Assembly: GCF_003391395.1 (NCBI RefSeq) | Contig: NZ_CP024190.1 | Coordinates: 5,642,001-5,706,000 of the forward strand | DNA from: Mycobacterium marinum | Lineage (GTDB): Bacteria > Actinomycetota > Actinomycetes > Mycobacteriales > Mycobacteriaceae | Direction of reading: 5' to 3' | Length of the DNA stretch: 64,000 nucleotides | In this document: positions 1 through 8,001 of the stretch, piece after piece | Layout of the letters: each line of letters begins with the position of its first letter | Numbering within the stretch: position 1 is the stretch's first letter | Made by a program: the position numbers and the translations under genes | The notes under the pieces: generated by a model | What the model was told of the DNA's origin: nothing | What the model saw: the letters and a program-made list of their open reading frames with translations, nothing else | The model's database searches: none

Positions 1-745
1 GTGCGCGCTCCACCCGATCGTCGCCGGGCCAGACGCTCTGCAACTCGACGAGTTCCTGGCGCGCGACCAGCACGTCCTGCAGCGGGCCGTCGTGAATGGA
101 CTCCGAGATCCGGCGCTGCAACACCTCCGAGGCCGTCATCGTCTGGGCCAGCAATGCCTCTCGCAACGCGCTCAAACCCGCGACCGAGCGAACACGGCGC
201 TCCTCGGTGCGGACCACCACCAATGCGGTGGCGCACAAAAACGCGTAGAGCGAGAACACAAACACGGAATCGGGCCACCCCGCGTCGCCGAGCAGCACAT
301 TGTCGTGAACCCCGGCGATGGTGAACCCGACAATGGTGAATGCCAGCACCACCATCGCCCGTCGTGACGAAACGTCGACGCCCACCAAAATCGGCAGCAA
401 GGTCATCATCAATAGCGGATAGATCCCATCGGCCGACAAGAGCTGAAACGCGGTCAGCACCGCTATGTCGACGGCAGTGAAGGCCAGCGGTTCCCAGGAC
501 CGAATGGTGACCGCTCCGCTGGCCGCCACTCGCCGCGGTGAAAACGCGAGCAGCAGGGCGCCCGCCGCGGCCAGCACGTACACCACGACCAACGTGATTT
601 GCTGGGCCCATTCGTGCTGGGGAGTGCCGATGAGCATTGCGCCGATCAGGAACACCAAGACCCCGAGGCGAAGCACCGAGACAAGCCGGTAGGAGCGCAG
701 TTGATGCAGCTTGTGCACCCGCTCCAGCTCAAAATCGCCGGTCAT
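1..745 (-). CDS. sensor histidine kinase, C-terminal part cut off by the window edge
   Basis: The minus-strand frame opens with ATG at 745 (MTGDFELERV) and is still open at base 1, so the kinase domain end is outside the window. About six hydrophobic segments lie in the first 180 residues (for example LRLGVLVFLIGAMLIG and ITLVVVYVLAAAGALLLAF). They are followed by a helix with RRISESIHDGPLQDVL, which fits the HisKA_3 dimerisation box of NarL/DesK-type kinases; the His of SIHDG would be the phosphorylated residue. By family, this is a membrane-bound kinase that phosphorylates a LuxR-type response regulator. No such regulator is visible here; it may lie beyond the left edge. The signal sensed is unknown. 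Confidence 0.85.
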   Translation of the reverse strand, partial: MTGDFELERVHKLHQLRSYRLVSVLRLGVLVFLIGAMLIGTPQHEWAQQITLVVVYVLAAAGALLLAFSPRRVAASGAVTIRSWEPLAFTAVDIAVLTAFQLLSADGIYPLLMMTLLPILVGVDVSSRRAMVVLAFTIVGFTIAGVHDNVLLGDAGWPDSVFVFSLYAFLCATALVVVRTEERRVRSVAGLSALREALLAQTMTASEVLQRRISESIHDGPLQDVLVARQELVELQSVWPGDDRVERA

Positions 746-965
746 CCCCACCGGAACACCGTACTCACAGCGGCAGACACCTGCCAGACTCGGAGTCGCC
801 CAGCGCACCCCGGCTCTGCCAAGCCAGGCACGCACCGGTCCACCTCCGGACCAAAATGCGAGTCGTGCGGGCTGCGACCAGCACAGGCGGGGCCGGTGCG
901 CCAACTGGCACTGCTGCCAGGTTTCAGCGGCGACGTCCGGTCTGCCCAGCTGATCTGCGCGCTTC

Positions 966-1880
966 TTAACTACGCCCATCATGACCGGGACAGGTCCCCG
1001 ACTTGGCCAAGGCAACGGCGTCGGCGACCAGTTTGCGTGCCGTGCGCTCCACATCGCAGAGCTGCGCCGCATCGGCTCCACCGGCCTTCAGCCGGCCGCC
1101 GGTGAATACCAGCGGATCCAGGAAAGGTTCGGTAGCGGCCGCGTCGTAATCACCATCGAATGAGGGAAAATCGCTGCTCCGGTAGGTGATGGCGCGTACC
1201 ACGGTGGGGCCGGCGCCAGCACGCGCCCGCTGCACCGCTGTGGCCACACAGCGTCGAACCGCCTGGACGTCGTGACCATCCACGGTGACGCTGGGAATCC
1301 GCTGGCACGCATCTCCACCATGGCCGGGGGCGCCGCGCAAACGGCCGGCAACACCGACACCGGGAACGCTTTCAACCACGATCACCACCGGAAGGTGCCA
1401 CAGCACCGCCATGTTTGCGGCCTGGACAAACGCGCCGGAATTGACATCGTCAGGACCGGTGATGCAGAGCGTGACCCGGTCGCTGTTGTCCAGCCACTGC
1501 GAGTATGCGTGCCCGACCGCCAGCAGCGGGCACTGGTCGGCGGCACCCGATCGCTCCGGCGAGTTCAGCTGGTCAGCGTGGTCGCAGGTGCTGGCTTGGC
1601 CAATCAGCTCGGCGATCAGCGGCCCCAGCGGAAGATCCACACCGACGTGCAGGGCATGTGCGCGACGGCTGGCCAGCACCAGATCACCCTCGGTCAGTGC
1701 CGCCGTCGCACCGATACTCACGGCCTCCTGGCCCAACGCGGTCGATACCGGTGACTCCATCAGACCGTCGGCACGCATCTCCTCCAGCGCCATGTCGAGC
1801 AGCCGCAGCACCCACATCCGCCGATACATTTCGAGGTGGTCGGGCAGGAGCGCGGCCGGGCGTGCACTGGCATGAGTCAT
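966..1880 (-). CDS. pyruvate/acetoin dehydrogenase E1-alpha-like protein with degenerate TPP motifs
   Basis: A 304-residue homologue of the alpha subunit of thiamine-diphosphate-dependent 2-oxoacid dehydrogenases, seen from the N-terminal MYRRMWVLRLLDMALEEM and TALGQEAVSIGATAAL blocks and from ANMAVLWHLPVVIVVES. The start at 1880 is chosen because AGGAG lies seven bases before it; an ATG five codons upstream has no better site. The usual GDG...NN cofactor motif reads GPDD...ESV, and the usual active-site HS after TYR is replaced by TYRSSDFPSFDGD. No E1-beta or E2 gene is adjacent. It may be an inactive or repurposed paralogue. Family assignment is fairly firm; function is not. Confidence 0.75.
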   Translation of the reverse strand: MTHASARPAALLPDHLEMYRRMWVLRLLDMALEEMRADGLMESPVSTALGQEAVSIGATAALTEGDLVLASRRAHALHVGVDLPLGPLIAELIGQASTCDHADQLNSPERSGAADQCPLLAVGHAYSQWLDNSDRVTLCITGPDDVNSGAFVQAANMAVLWHLPVVIVVESVPGVGVAGRLRGAPGHGGDACQRIPSVTVDGHDVQAVRRCVATAVQRARAGAGPTVVRAITYRSSDFPSFDGDYDAAATEPFLDPLVFTGGRLKAGGADAAQLCDVERTARKLVADAVALAKSGTCPGHDGRS

Positions 1881-2007
1881 CTGTCGGCTCCTCATTCGTC
1901 AGCGGAGGCGTCGGCGGGTCAGCGCCGAGCTCCGCGGCGCCAACCCCGGATACGTCGCGGGCTTGGGGATGGCGGTTCGACGGCACCTCAGCGCAAGTTT
2001 GAAGCTA

Positions 2008-2023
2008 GCCGGGCCGGCCCGGC
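2008..2023. repeat. 16-bp perfect GC palindrome
   Basis: GCCGGGCCGGCCCGGC lies about 100 bases past the stop of the MFS gene and upstream of the E1-alpha-like gene. It could fold as a terminator hairpin for the MFS transcript, but no T tract follows, and GC palindromes are common in this base composition. Confidence 0.35.
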
Positions 2024-2124
2024 CGTGGTACCGCCGATCGGCCGGACAAACTGACGAACGCCGTTCCCCCGATCGGGGGAAGTCGCCGGCGCGAGTCGTA
2101 GCGCGGTACCTCGCGCGTAGCGGC

Positions 2125-3675
2125 TCAAGCGGCCCCTGCCGCGGCGGTGTATTGCGAGCCCCGGACCCCGACGTCACCGGACTTGTTCAGCGCCCGGCCC
2201 AGCGGCAGGCACAGCGCGGCCCCGGCCAAACCCACTGTCACGGTGACCAGCGCGACCAAGCGATGGCCGCCGTGCGTCAGACTGCAGGAGGACACGATGG
2301 GGGCCACGACCGACGCGATGGCCAGGGTCATCGACCAGATTCCGTGGTAGCGCCCGCCACTGGCGGGCGGAGCAATTCGGTGAACTATCCCAGCCGCGAT
2401 CACGAACCAGGCGATTTCCCCGGGAGCGGACGCGGCCACGGCGATGGCGAAGCCGAAAGTCGTGTGCGCGAGCGCCGCACCGGCCATGGTCAACGCCGTC
2501 CATCCGCCGGCAATCGCCAGGATGTCCAATCGCGGGTTGATGCGGGCCGCGACTTTTCGGCCCAGCCAGGGCGTTATCACCGGGGTTAGGCCGATTCCGG
2601 CGGCGGCATTGGCCACCTGGGTCCAGCCGAATTCACCCGCGCCCAGACCGCTGTCGGCCATGAGCATGGGCACGGTGGCGTATAGCCCCCGCACTGCGGT
2701 CAGCGTCGCAAGGCTGGACGCGAACAACAGCACCAGCCGACCATCCGAAAATGCCCGGCGGTAGCTGATGCGTGCGGCCCTGACATGCACAGCCGGTGCC
2801 ACCGGCGGCCGATGCGCCGTTGCCGGAATGCAGCGGGCCGCCACCAGCGCAAGCAGCGCGCACGCCACGGCGTTGATCCAGAACAGCACCGGCACGCCGG
2901 ACCAGGCGGCGAGCAGTCCGCCCACACCACCGGTGATCGCTCGTCCGATGCTGACGATCCAGCCGAAACGCCAAGCATCGAGCTCGGCCCGCCGGCTCGG
3001 GTCTGGGATGAGTTCGGCGATCGCGGCACCTATCACCGGACGCGGCGCGTCGTAGACCACACCGGTGATCATGGCGCCGACCAGCAAGGCAGCCACGCTG
3101 CGTGCTTCGGCCATTCCCACCAGCACACCCGCCGCGATGGTCATGGTCCAAGCCAGCGTCGCCCGTGGGCCCAGAGAGTCCACCAGCCATCCGCAGACCA
3201 GCTGCCCCACGGCCCAGCCCACGCCGAACGCGGCCAGCACCGCGCCCACCGCGCCAGCGGCAAATCCTCGTCCTGCCACGTGAAACGCCATGAACGGATA
3301 GGCGAATCCGGCGGCACGCACCACCAGGTTTCCGCCCAGTAGCAGCCAAATGACCGCCGGGTAGCCCTCCCTGACCGGCCGGTGCCGTCCACCAGCGCGT
3401 TCGCCCGACGGGCGGGCACCGCCGAGTGGAGCCGCCACCGGGCGAGCGCAGAGCGCCCCTGCCGACCGGGGCTTTGTGTTGGTCTTTGTGTTGGCCAGGC
3501 GGGCAGCCGATCCGTTGCTGCCACGGGCATTGGAGCGCAAAGCGGCGTTGCGGGACCGCAGGAATTTCGTGGTGGCCCCGGCATCGGGGAGATCCGGGGA
3601 AGAACTAGAAGAGACACGCATCGCCTCGCCGGCGGCGATGGTCGCGGTGGTCGTCATCGATCCAGGGGTAAGCAT
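2125..3675 (-). CDS. MFS-type transporter with long N-terminal extension
   Basis: A membrane transporter of the major facilitator superfamily. From about residue 105 it shows alternating hydrophobic helices typical of 12-helix MFS proteins (VIWLLLGGNLVVRAAGFAYP, AVGAVLAAFGVGWAVGQLV), with the loop-2 signature-like GWLVDSLGPRATL. The first 100 residues are Ser/Ala/Arg-rich and unlike MFS proteins. They may be a cytoplasmic tail, or the start may lie further in, but no downstream ATG or GTG has a convincing ribosome site. The start at 3675 has AGG seven bases before it. The substrate cannot be told; drug or metabolite efflux is usual for such proteins. It is transcribed alone. Confidence 0.75.
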   Translation of the reverse strand: MLTPGSMTTTATIAAGEAMRVSSSSSPDLPDAGATTKFLRSRNAALRSNARGSNGSAARLANTKTNTKPRSAGALCARPVAAPLGGARPSGERAGGRHRPVREGYPAVIWLLLGGNLVVRAAGFAYPFMAFHVAGRGFAAGAVGAVLAAFGVGWAVGQLVCGWLVDSLGPRATLAWTMTIAAGVLVGMAEARSVAALLVGAMITGVVYDAPRPVIGAAIAELIPDPSRRAELDAWRFGWIVSIGRAITGGVGGLLAAWSGVPVLFWINAVACALLALVAARCIPATAHRPPVAPAVHVRAARISYRRAFSDGRLVLLFASSLATLTAVRGLYATVPMLMADSGLGAGEFGWTQVANAAAGIGLTPVITPWLGRKVAARINPRLDILAIAGGWTALTMAGAALAHTTFGFAIAVAASAPGEIAWFVIAAGIVHRIAPPASGGRYHGIWSMTLAIASVVAPIVSSCSLTHGGHRLVALVTVTVGLAGAALCLPLGRALNKSGDVGVRGSQYTAAAGAA

Positions 3676-3762
3676 GATCGCACCTGGGAGGCTCCTCCGA
3701 TCAACTCACCATGCGGCAAGAATCTTGTCCGCTGATCGGGGGACACCGCCGATCGACTACAG

Positions 3763-3780
3763 CGGGCGAATAACCGCCCG
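3763..3780 (-). terminator. hairpin behind the PE gene
   Basis: CGGGCG-AATAAC-CGCCCG begins eight bases after the PE stop codon. Six perfect pairs with a six-base loop and no T tract, which is common for mycobacterial intrinsic terminators. Confidence 0.45.
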
Positions 3781-3787
3781 TGGGCCG

Positions 3788-4087
3788 CTACTGAGCGGCG
3801 ATAGCGTTGGCCGCCTCGGTCTCGGCGTAGGAACCGCCGCTGGCCTGCAAGGTGGTCACGAACATCTCGTGAATCGCCTGCGCCTGCGCGCTCAGCGTTT
3901 GGTACATCGCCCCGTGGGCGGCAAAGTGGGCCGCGGTCAGCGCCGACACCTCGTCGGCCGCAGCTGGGACCACCCCGGTGATGGGGGCCATGGCGGCGGC
4001 ATTTCCCGCGCTCATCCCGGCCCCAACCGAATGTAGGTTCAAAGCTGCGGCGGTCAACGCTTCGGGTGCACTGGTCACAAATGCCAT
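3788..4087 (-). CDS. short PE-family protein (PE domain only)
   Basis: Ninety-nine residues forming just one PE domain: MAFVTSAPEALTAAALNL at the N-terminus (Pro-Glu at 8-9) and a second helix VVPAAADEVSALTAAHFAAH, ending with SYAETEAAN. YAETE fits the YxxxD/E signal used by ESX (type VII) secretion. PE proteins normally pair with a PPE partner encoded just downstream, forming a helical heterodimer. No PPE gene is next to this one, so it is an orphan that would have to use a partner from elsewhere. Family assignment is secure; role unknown. Confidence 0.93.
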   Translation of the reverse strand: MAFVTSAPEALTAAALNLHSVGAGMSAGNAAAMAPITGVVPAAADEVSALTAAHFAAHGAMYQTLSAQAQAIHEMFVTTLQASGGSYAETEAANAIAAQ

Positions 4088-4175
4088 GGGACAAGATTGA
4101 CACTCCGCCAGGCCGTTGTCTGTCGGCCGGAAAGCTATTCGTCAAGAGGAACTGCGTGTCCCCCAATTGGCGGAC

Positions 4176-5054
4176 CTAGTGCGGCGGCGGGGCCAACAGC
4201 CGGTCAGCCGCAGCATAAGGATCGTCGAGGCCGTCGACCACCGCCTCGGCGAGCCGGTCCAGGTCGGTACGGCCGCGCAGCCGAGTCTGCGCCAGCGACA
4301 GAATCTGCGCCCGAGCACGGGCCAACCGGCGATCGCGACTATCGCCGCGCTGATGCGCGTCGATCAGGGCCAACAGCTCACCAATGCCCTCCGACTTGAC
4401 CGCCACCAGGCTGAGGATCGGGGCATTGGTTTCGGCCCGCAAGTCTCGCACGGTCTGTTCGGCACCGACGCGGTCGGCCTTGTTGACCGCCACAATGTCG
4501 GCGACTTCCAGCAGACCGGCCTTGGCGGCCTGGACCGCATCGCCGGTTCCCGGATTGAGCACGACGACGGTCGGGTCTGCCACCGCCGCCACCTCGATCT
4601 CGGACTGTCCCACCCCGACCGTTTCCAGCAGAACGACGTCGTAACGCAGCGCCCCCAGCAGCCGGATGGCGGCGGGCGCGGAGGCGGCCAGACCGCCAAG
4701 ATGGCCCCGACTGGCCACCGAGCGGATCAGCACCTCGGAGTCGTTGACATGCGCGGTCATTCGGATGCGATCGCCGAGCAACGCACCACCACTGAACGGG
4801 GACGACGGGTCCACGGCTAGCACGGCCACCCGGGCTCCGCGCTCCCGGTAGGCGCCGACCAGCCCGGTGATCGTCGTCGATTTGCCCGCCCCTGGCGGCC
4901 CGGTGATGCCGATGACTCGCGCGGGCCGCTGCGACCAGTCCTCGATAGCCGCCAGCACTTCATCGCGGCGGTCCCCCTCGACGAGACTGAGGAGCCGGCC
5001 CGCGGCGCGTTGAGATCCGTTGCGCGCAGCGGCAATCAGATCATCGATGCTCAT
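4176..5054 (-). CDS. meaB: MeaB/ArgK-type GTPase, chaperone of the B12 mutase
   Basis: A 292-residue G3E P-loop GTPase. It shows Walker A GPPGAGKST near residue 53, the MeaB-type block DPSSPFSGGALLGDRIRM, the switch ETVGVGQSE, and NKAD for guanine recognition. MeaB proteins gate loading of adenosylcobalamin onto acyl-CoA mutases and protect or eject damaged cofactor. This copy lies 17 bases after the thiolase gene in the same orientation. In the same island a two-subunit mutase is encoded at 13.8-15.8 kb, the likely client. The genome should also carry a housekeeping methylmalonyl-CoA mutase with its own MeaB, so this would be a dedicated second copy. Confidence 0.93.
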   Translation of the reverse strand: MSIDDLIAAARNGSQRAAGRLLSLVEGDRRDEVLAAIEDWSQRPARVIGITGPPGAGKSTTITGLVGAYRERGARVAVLAVDPSSPFSGGALLGDRIRMTAHVNDSEVLIRSVASRGHLGGLAASAPAAIRLLGALRYDVVLLETVGVGQSEIEVAAVADPTVVVLNPGTGDAVQAAKAGLLEVADIVAVNKADRVGAEQTVRDLRAETNAPILSLVAVKSEGIGELLALIDAHQRGDSRDRRLARARAQILSLAQTRLRGRTDLDRLAEAVVDGLDDPYAAADRLLAPPPH

Positions 5055-5071
5055 CGCTTCCTATTTTGCAG

Positions 5072-6223
5072 CTATGGCGCCGCAACCTCGATGACCGTCG
5101 CCGATCCCATGCCGCCACCGGCACACATCGCCGCCAGCCCAATCCCGCCGCCGCGTCGGCGCAGTTCGTGCACCAGCGTCACCAGCATCCTGGCCCCGGT
5201 CGCGGCCACCGGGTGCCCCAACGAGCATCCGCTGCCGCTCACGTTGACCCGATCGGCGTCCAGTTCCAGCAGTTTGACGGTCGCCACGCACATTGACGCG
5301 AACGCTTCGTTGATCTCGAACAGATCAACGTCGGAGATTGATAGATGGCCCCGTGCAAGCGCTTTCGGAATAGCTTCGACCGGGGCCAGGCCGGTGGCGG
5401 CCGGATCGACACCCACCGACGCCCAGCTGAGCACCCGCGCCAGCGCCGGCATGCCCAACCCCTGGGCCATCCGGTCGCTTGCGATGGTCAGCACCGCGGC
5501 GCCGTCATTGGCGCCGCAGGCGTTGCCGGCGGTGATCGAGAAGCCGTCGATCTCGGGATGCAGCGGCTTGAGCGCGGCCAGTTTCTCCATCGTCGTGTCC
5601 CGGCGCGGATGTTCGTCGACACAGAACAGGCCGTGCGGCGTCGGGATCGGAACAATCTCCTCCTTGAACCGGCCCTCGTCGATCGCGGCGATCGCGTTGC
5701 GATGCGAGCGCAGGGCCCAGGCGTCCATCTCGGCGCGACTCACTCCGGCGGCCACCGCCGCATTCCAGCCGACCGTGATCGACATGTCCATGTTCGGCGC
5801 ATCCGGCCGGTCCGGGTGAGTCGGCGGGAACCAGTCGACCCACTCGCCATCGATCTGCATCCGGGGCCGCGGCGAGGTGGAGGCCGAGTTCACGCCCCCG
5901 GCGATGATGAGCTGGTCCATCCCCGCCCGCACGCTTGCGGCCGCGCCCTGCACCGCCGCCTGTCCGGCGGCACAGTGCCGATTCTGGGCAAGACCGGGCA
6001 CATGACCAAGCCCCGCCGTGATGGCCGCGTGGCGGGCGATGACGCCGCCGCCGTAGAGACCTTCGCCCAGGATTACGTCGTCGATCTGCACCGGATCCAG
6101 ATCCGCGGTGGCCTCACTGACCACATGGTGGGCCAGGTCGAATGCGTTGGTGTCGCGCAAGGTTCCCTTGCGGGCGGTTCCGATCGGGGTACGCAGGGCA
6201 GCGACGATGACGGCTTCAGGCAC
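5072..6223 (-). CDS. acetyl-CoA acyltransferase (thiolase)
   Basis: A degradative-type thiolase of 383 residues that cleaves 3-oxoacyl-CoA with CoA. The nucleophilic Cys is in NRHCAAGQ near residue 84; the other catalytic blocks are NEAFASM, SLGHPVAATGAR (His) and CAGGGMGSA (second Cys). GTG at 6223 is the chosen start because GGAG lies seven bases before it and the protein then begins PEAVIVAALRTPIG as thiolases do; a longer frame to 6271 has no ribosome site. It is first in a two-gene operon with meaB and diverges from the hydrolase gene at 6338. The palindromes at 6276-6302 lie in the shared promoter. It probably performs the last step of the island pathway. Confidence 0.93.
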   Translation of the reverse strand: MPEAVIVAALRTPIGTARKGTLRDTNAFDLAHHVVSEATADLDPVQIDDVILGEGLYGGGVIARHAAITAGLGHVPGLAQNRHCAAGQAAVQGAAASVRAGMDQLIIAGGVNSASTSPRPRMQIDGEWVDWFPPTHPDRPDAPNMDMSITVGWNAAVAAGVSRAEMDAWALRSHRNAIAAIDEGRFKEEIVPIPTPHGLFCVDEHPRRDTTMEKLAALKPLHPEIDGFSITAGNACGANDGAAVLTIASDRMAQGLGMPALARVLSWASVGVDPAATGLAPVEAIPKALARGHLSISDVDLFEINEAFASMCVATVKLLELDADRVNVSGSGCSLGHPVAATGARMLVTLVHELRRRGGGIGLAAMCAGGGMGSATVIEVAAP

Positions 6224-6275
6224 GGGCTTTCTCCACTTCGGCGGCGCGGAGGCCAGAAGCCGACCGCACATTCAC

Positions 6276-6302
6276 GAGAACCTGATTCTCTCAGTTTGAG
6301 AG
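6276..6302. promoter_or_regulatory. overlapping palindromes between thiolase and hydrolase genes
   Basis: GAGAA-CCTGA-TTCTC (6276-6290) overlaps CTCTC-AGTTT-GAGAG (6288-6302). Both have perfect five-base arms. The first resembles the sites at 11403-11440 upstream of the fadD and ferredoxin genes, so a shared repressor is inferred. No regulator gene is in the island. Confidence 0.6.
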
Positions 6303-6325
6303 CAACAGTTGCAACCAGGACTCCT

Positions 6326-6331
6326 TACACT
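6326..6331 (+). promoter_or_regulatory. -10 box TACACT of the hydrolase gene (leaderless)
   Basis: TACACT ends six bases before the GTG at 6338, the spacing at which transcription would start on the start codon itself. There is no ribosome binding site, as expected for a leaderless mycobacterial mRNA. Confidence 0.55.
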
Positions 6332-6337
6332 GCTGGT

Positions 6338-7204
6338 GTGACACAACCGGAGGCGACAATCGCGGTCCCGGGCGGCAAGGTGTGGAGCAAGCGCGTCGGC
6401 GGCGGCTCCGGCCTTCCCCTTCTGGTGGTGCATGGCGGCCCGGGCCTGCCGCACTACTACCTGTCAGCGCTGCAACGACTGGCCGGCGAACGGGAAGTCA
6501 TCTTCTGGGATCAACTTGGCTGCGGAAACTCCGAACGCCCGTCCGACGTGGATCTGTGGACAATGGGGCGCTCGGTGGCCGAGATGGACGCCGTGGTGCG
6601 CGGACTCGGGCTGGAAGCCTTTCACATCTTCGGCAATTCCTGGGGCGGAATGCTCGCCCAGCAGTATGTCCTGGACGTGCCATCGGGAGCCGTCAGCCTG
6701 ACCATCTCCAACAGCACCGCGTCCATTCCCCGGTTCGCCGACAACGTGATTCGGCTCAAGGCGGAGCTGGATCCTGGCACCCGAGCCACCATTGACCGCC
6801 ACGAAGCCGCCGGCACCACACATTCGGCCGAATGTCAGTCCGCAATCACGACCTGGAACGAAACGTATCTGTGCCGCACTCTCCCCTGGCCCGCCTACCT
6901 CACTGAAGCATTCCAGAATCTGGGTCCCGAGATCTTCGAAACGATGTTCGGGCCCAGCGATTTTCGGATCGTCGGGACCATTCGCGATTGGGATGTGGTC
7001 GATCGGTTGGCCGAAATCGCCCTGCCGACACTGCTGCTCGCGGGCAAGTACGACGAATGCTCGCCGGAAGACATGCGCGAGATGCATCAACGGATTGCCG
7101 GCTCACGATTCGAGTTCTTCGAGTGCAGCGCGCACATGCCCTTCATCGAAGAACCAGACCGGTTTGACCGGGTGATGCGCGACTTCCTGCGCAGCAACGA
7201 CTGA
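6338..7204 (+). CDS. proline iminopeptidase-type alpha/beta hydrolase
   Basis: A 288-residue alpha/beta hydrolase of the prolyl iminopeptidase (S33) group. It has the oxyanion-hole block LLVVHGGPGLPHYYL, WDQLGCGNSERP, and the nucleophile elbow FGNSWGGMLAQQY. The acid is probably in LLAGKYDECSPEDM and the His in FFECSAHMPFIEEPDRF. The frame is open from 5345, but the family start and a TACACT -10 box place the start at GTG 6338. It faces away from the thiolase gene and converges on the hydratase gene. In this setting it may release an amino acid or hydrolyse an ester or lactone to give the acid used by the island; the substrate is unknown. Confidence 0.88.
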   Translation: MTQPEATIAVPGGKVWSKRVGGGSGLPLLVVHGGPGLPHYYLSALQRLAGEREVIFWDQLGCGNSERPSDVDLWTMGRSVAEMDAVVRGLGLEAFHIFGNSWGGMLAQQYVLDVPSGAVSLTISNSTASIPRFADNVIRLKAELDPGTRATIDRHEAAGTTHSAECQSAITTWNETYLCRTLPWPAYLTEAFQNLGPEIFETMFGPSDFRIVGTIRDWDVVDRLAEIALPTLLLAGKYDECSPEDMREMHQRIAGSRFEFFECSAHMPFIEEPDRFDRVMRDFLRSND

Positions 7205-7232
7205 TTGGGTTGGCCACGCTGGGCGGGTCCGG

Positions 7233-8000
7233 CTAGTCCTTCGGAGCGGTCAACCTGGTCACGATTGAGCGGAAGTCCTCGGTGGTGAACGACTGGTGCT
7301 CGGCCGACAGCGCGTAGTCCAGACTGGCGAGCACGGCCCGCTCGAGGTGAATATTGAGCACCCGTTTGGTGCTTTCGACCGCCTGCTGAGGCAATTTCAT
7401 GATCCGCTGGGCGCACGCCACCGCCTCGGCCACCGGATCGGCGGCCACATGGTTGGCCAGGCCGAGCTCGACGGCGCGCTGCGCGGCAATCCGCTGACCG
7501 GTCAACGCGTATTCCTTGGCCAGCATCAGGCTGATGTGCAATGGCCAGGTCAACGGACCGCCGTCGGCGGCGACCAGACCCACTTGCACATGTGGGTCGG
7601 CAAGATAGGCATCCGGCGCGATGTAGACGATGTCGCTCAGGGCGACCAGGCTGCAGCCGAGCCCCACCGCCGGGCCGTTGACCGCCGCCACCACCGGCAC
7701 CCGGCAGCGGGCCATGCCCAGCACGATGTCTCGGCCATGCGCGATGGTCTTCGCCCGCAGGTCGGCGTCTTGGGCGAGTTCGGCCAGATATGCGAAATCG
7801 CCGCCGGCCGAGAAGGCTCGCCCGGCGCCCGTGAGCACCGCCGCGCGCGCGCTGCGATCCTCGCTCAACCGCCGCCACAGCCCTGCGAGCCCAACATGCA
7901 GATTGTCGTTGACCGCATTGAGCGCATCGGGCCGGTTCAGGGTGATGATGCGCAGCGCCCCCTCGGCGCGAACGTCGATTTCTGTTGGCATGTCATACAT
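7233..8000 (-). CDS. enoyl-CoA hydratase/isomerase family protein
   Basis: A 255-residue crotonase-fold protein. The first oxyanion-hole block is GAGRAFSAGGDF and the second VNGPAVGLGCSLVALSD. The usual catalytic Glu before the GxxPxxGG block is replaced: the segment reads ADPHVQVGLVAADGGP, so it may act as a hydratase with another base or catalyse a different crotonase reaction. GGGAG six bases before the ATG at 8000 supports this start. It begins one base after the stop of the upstream dehydrogenase and is the last gene of the fadD-fadE-fadE-hydratase operon. Confidence 0.9.
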   Translation of the reverse strand: MYDMPTEIDVRAEGALRIITLNRPDALNAVNDNLHVGLAGLWRRLSEDRSARAAVLTGAGRAFSAGGDFAYLAELAQDADLRAKTIAHGRDIVLGMARCRVPVVAAVNGPAVGLGCSLVALSDIVYIAPDAYLADPHVQVGLVAADGGPLTWPLHISLMLAKEYALTGQRIAAQRAVELGLANHVAADPVAEAVACAQRIMKLPQQAVESTKRVLNIHLERAVLASLDYALSAEHQSFTTEDFRSIVTRLTAPKD

Positions 8001-8001
8001 G

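Noticed and set aside
5345..6337. N-terminal extension of the alpha/beta hydrolase
   Set aside because: The frame is open only as the reverse of the thiolase gene; family start and promoter are at 6326-6338.
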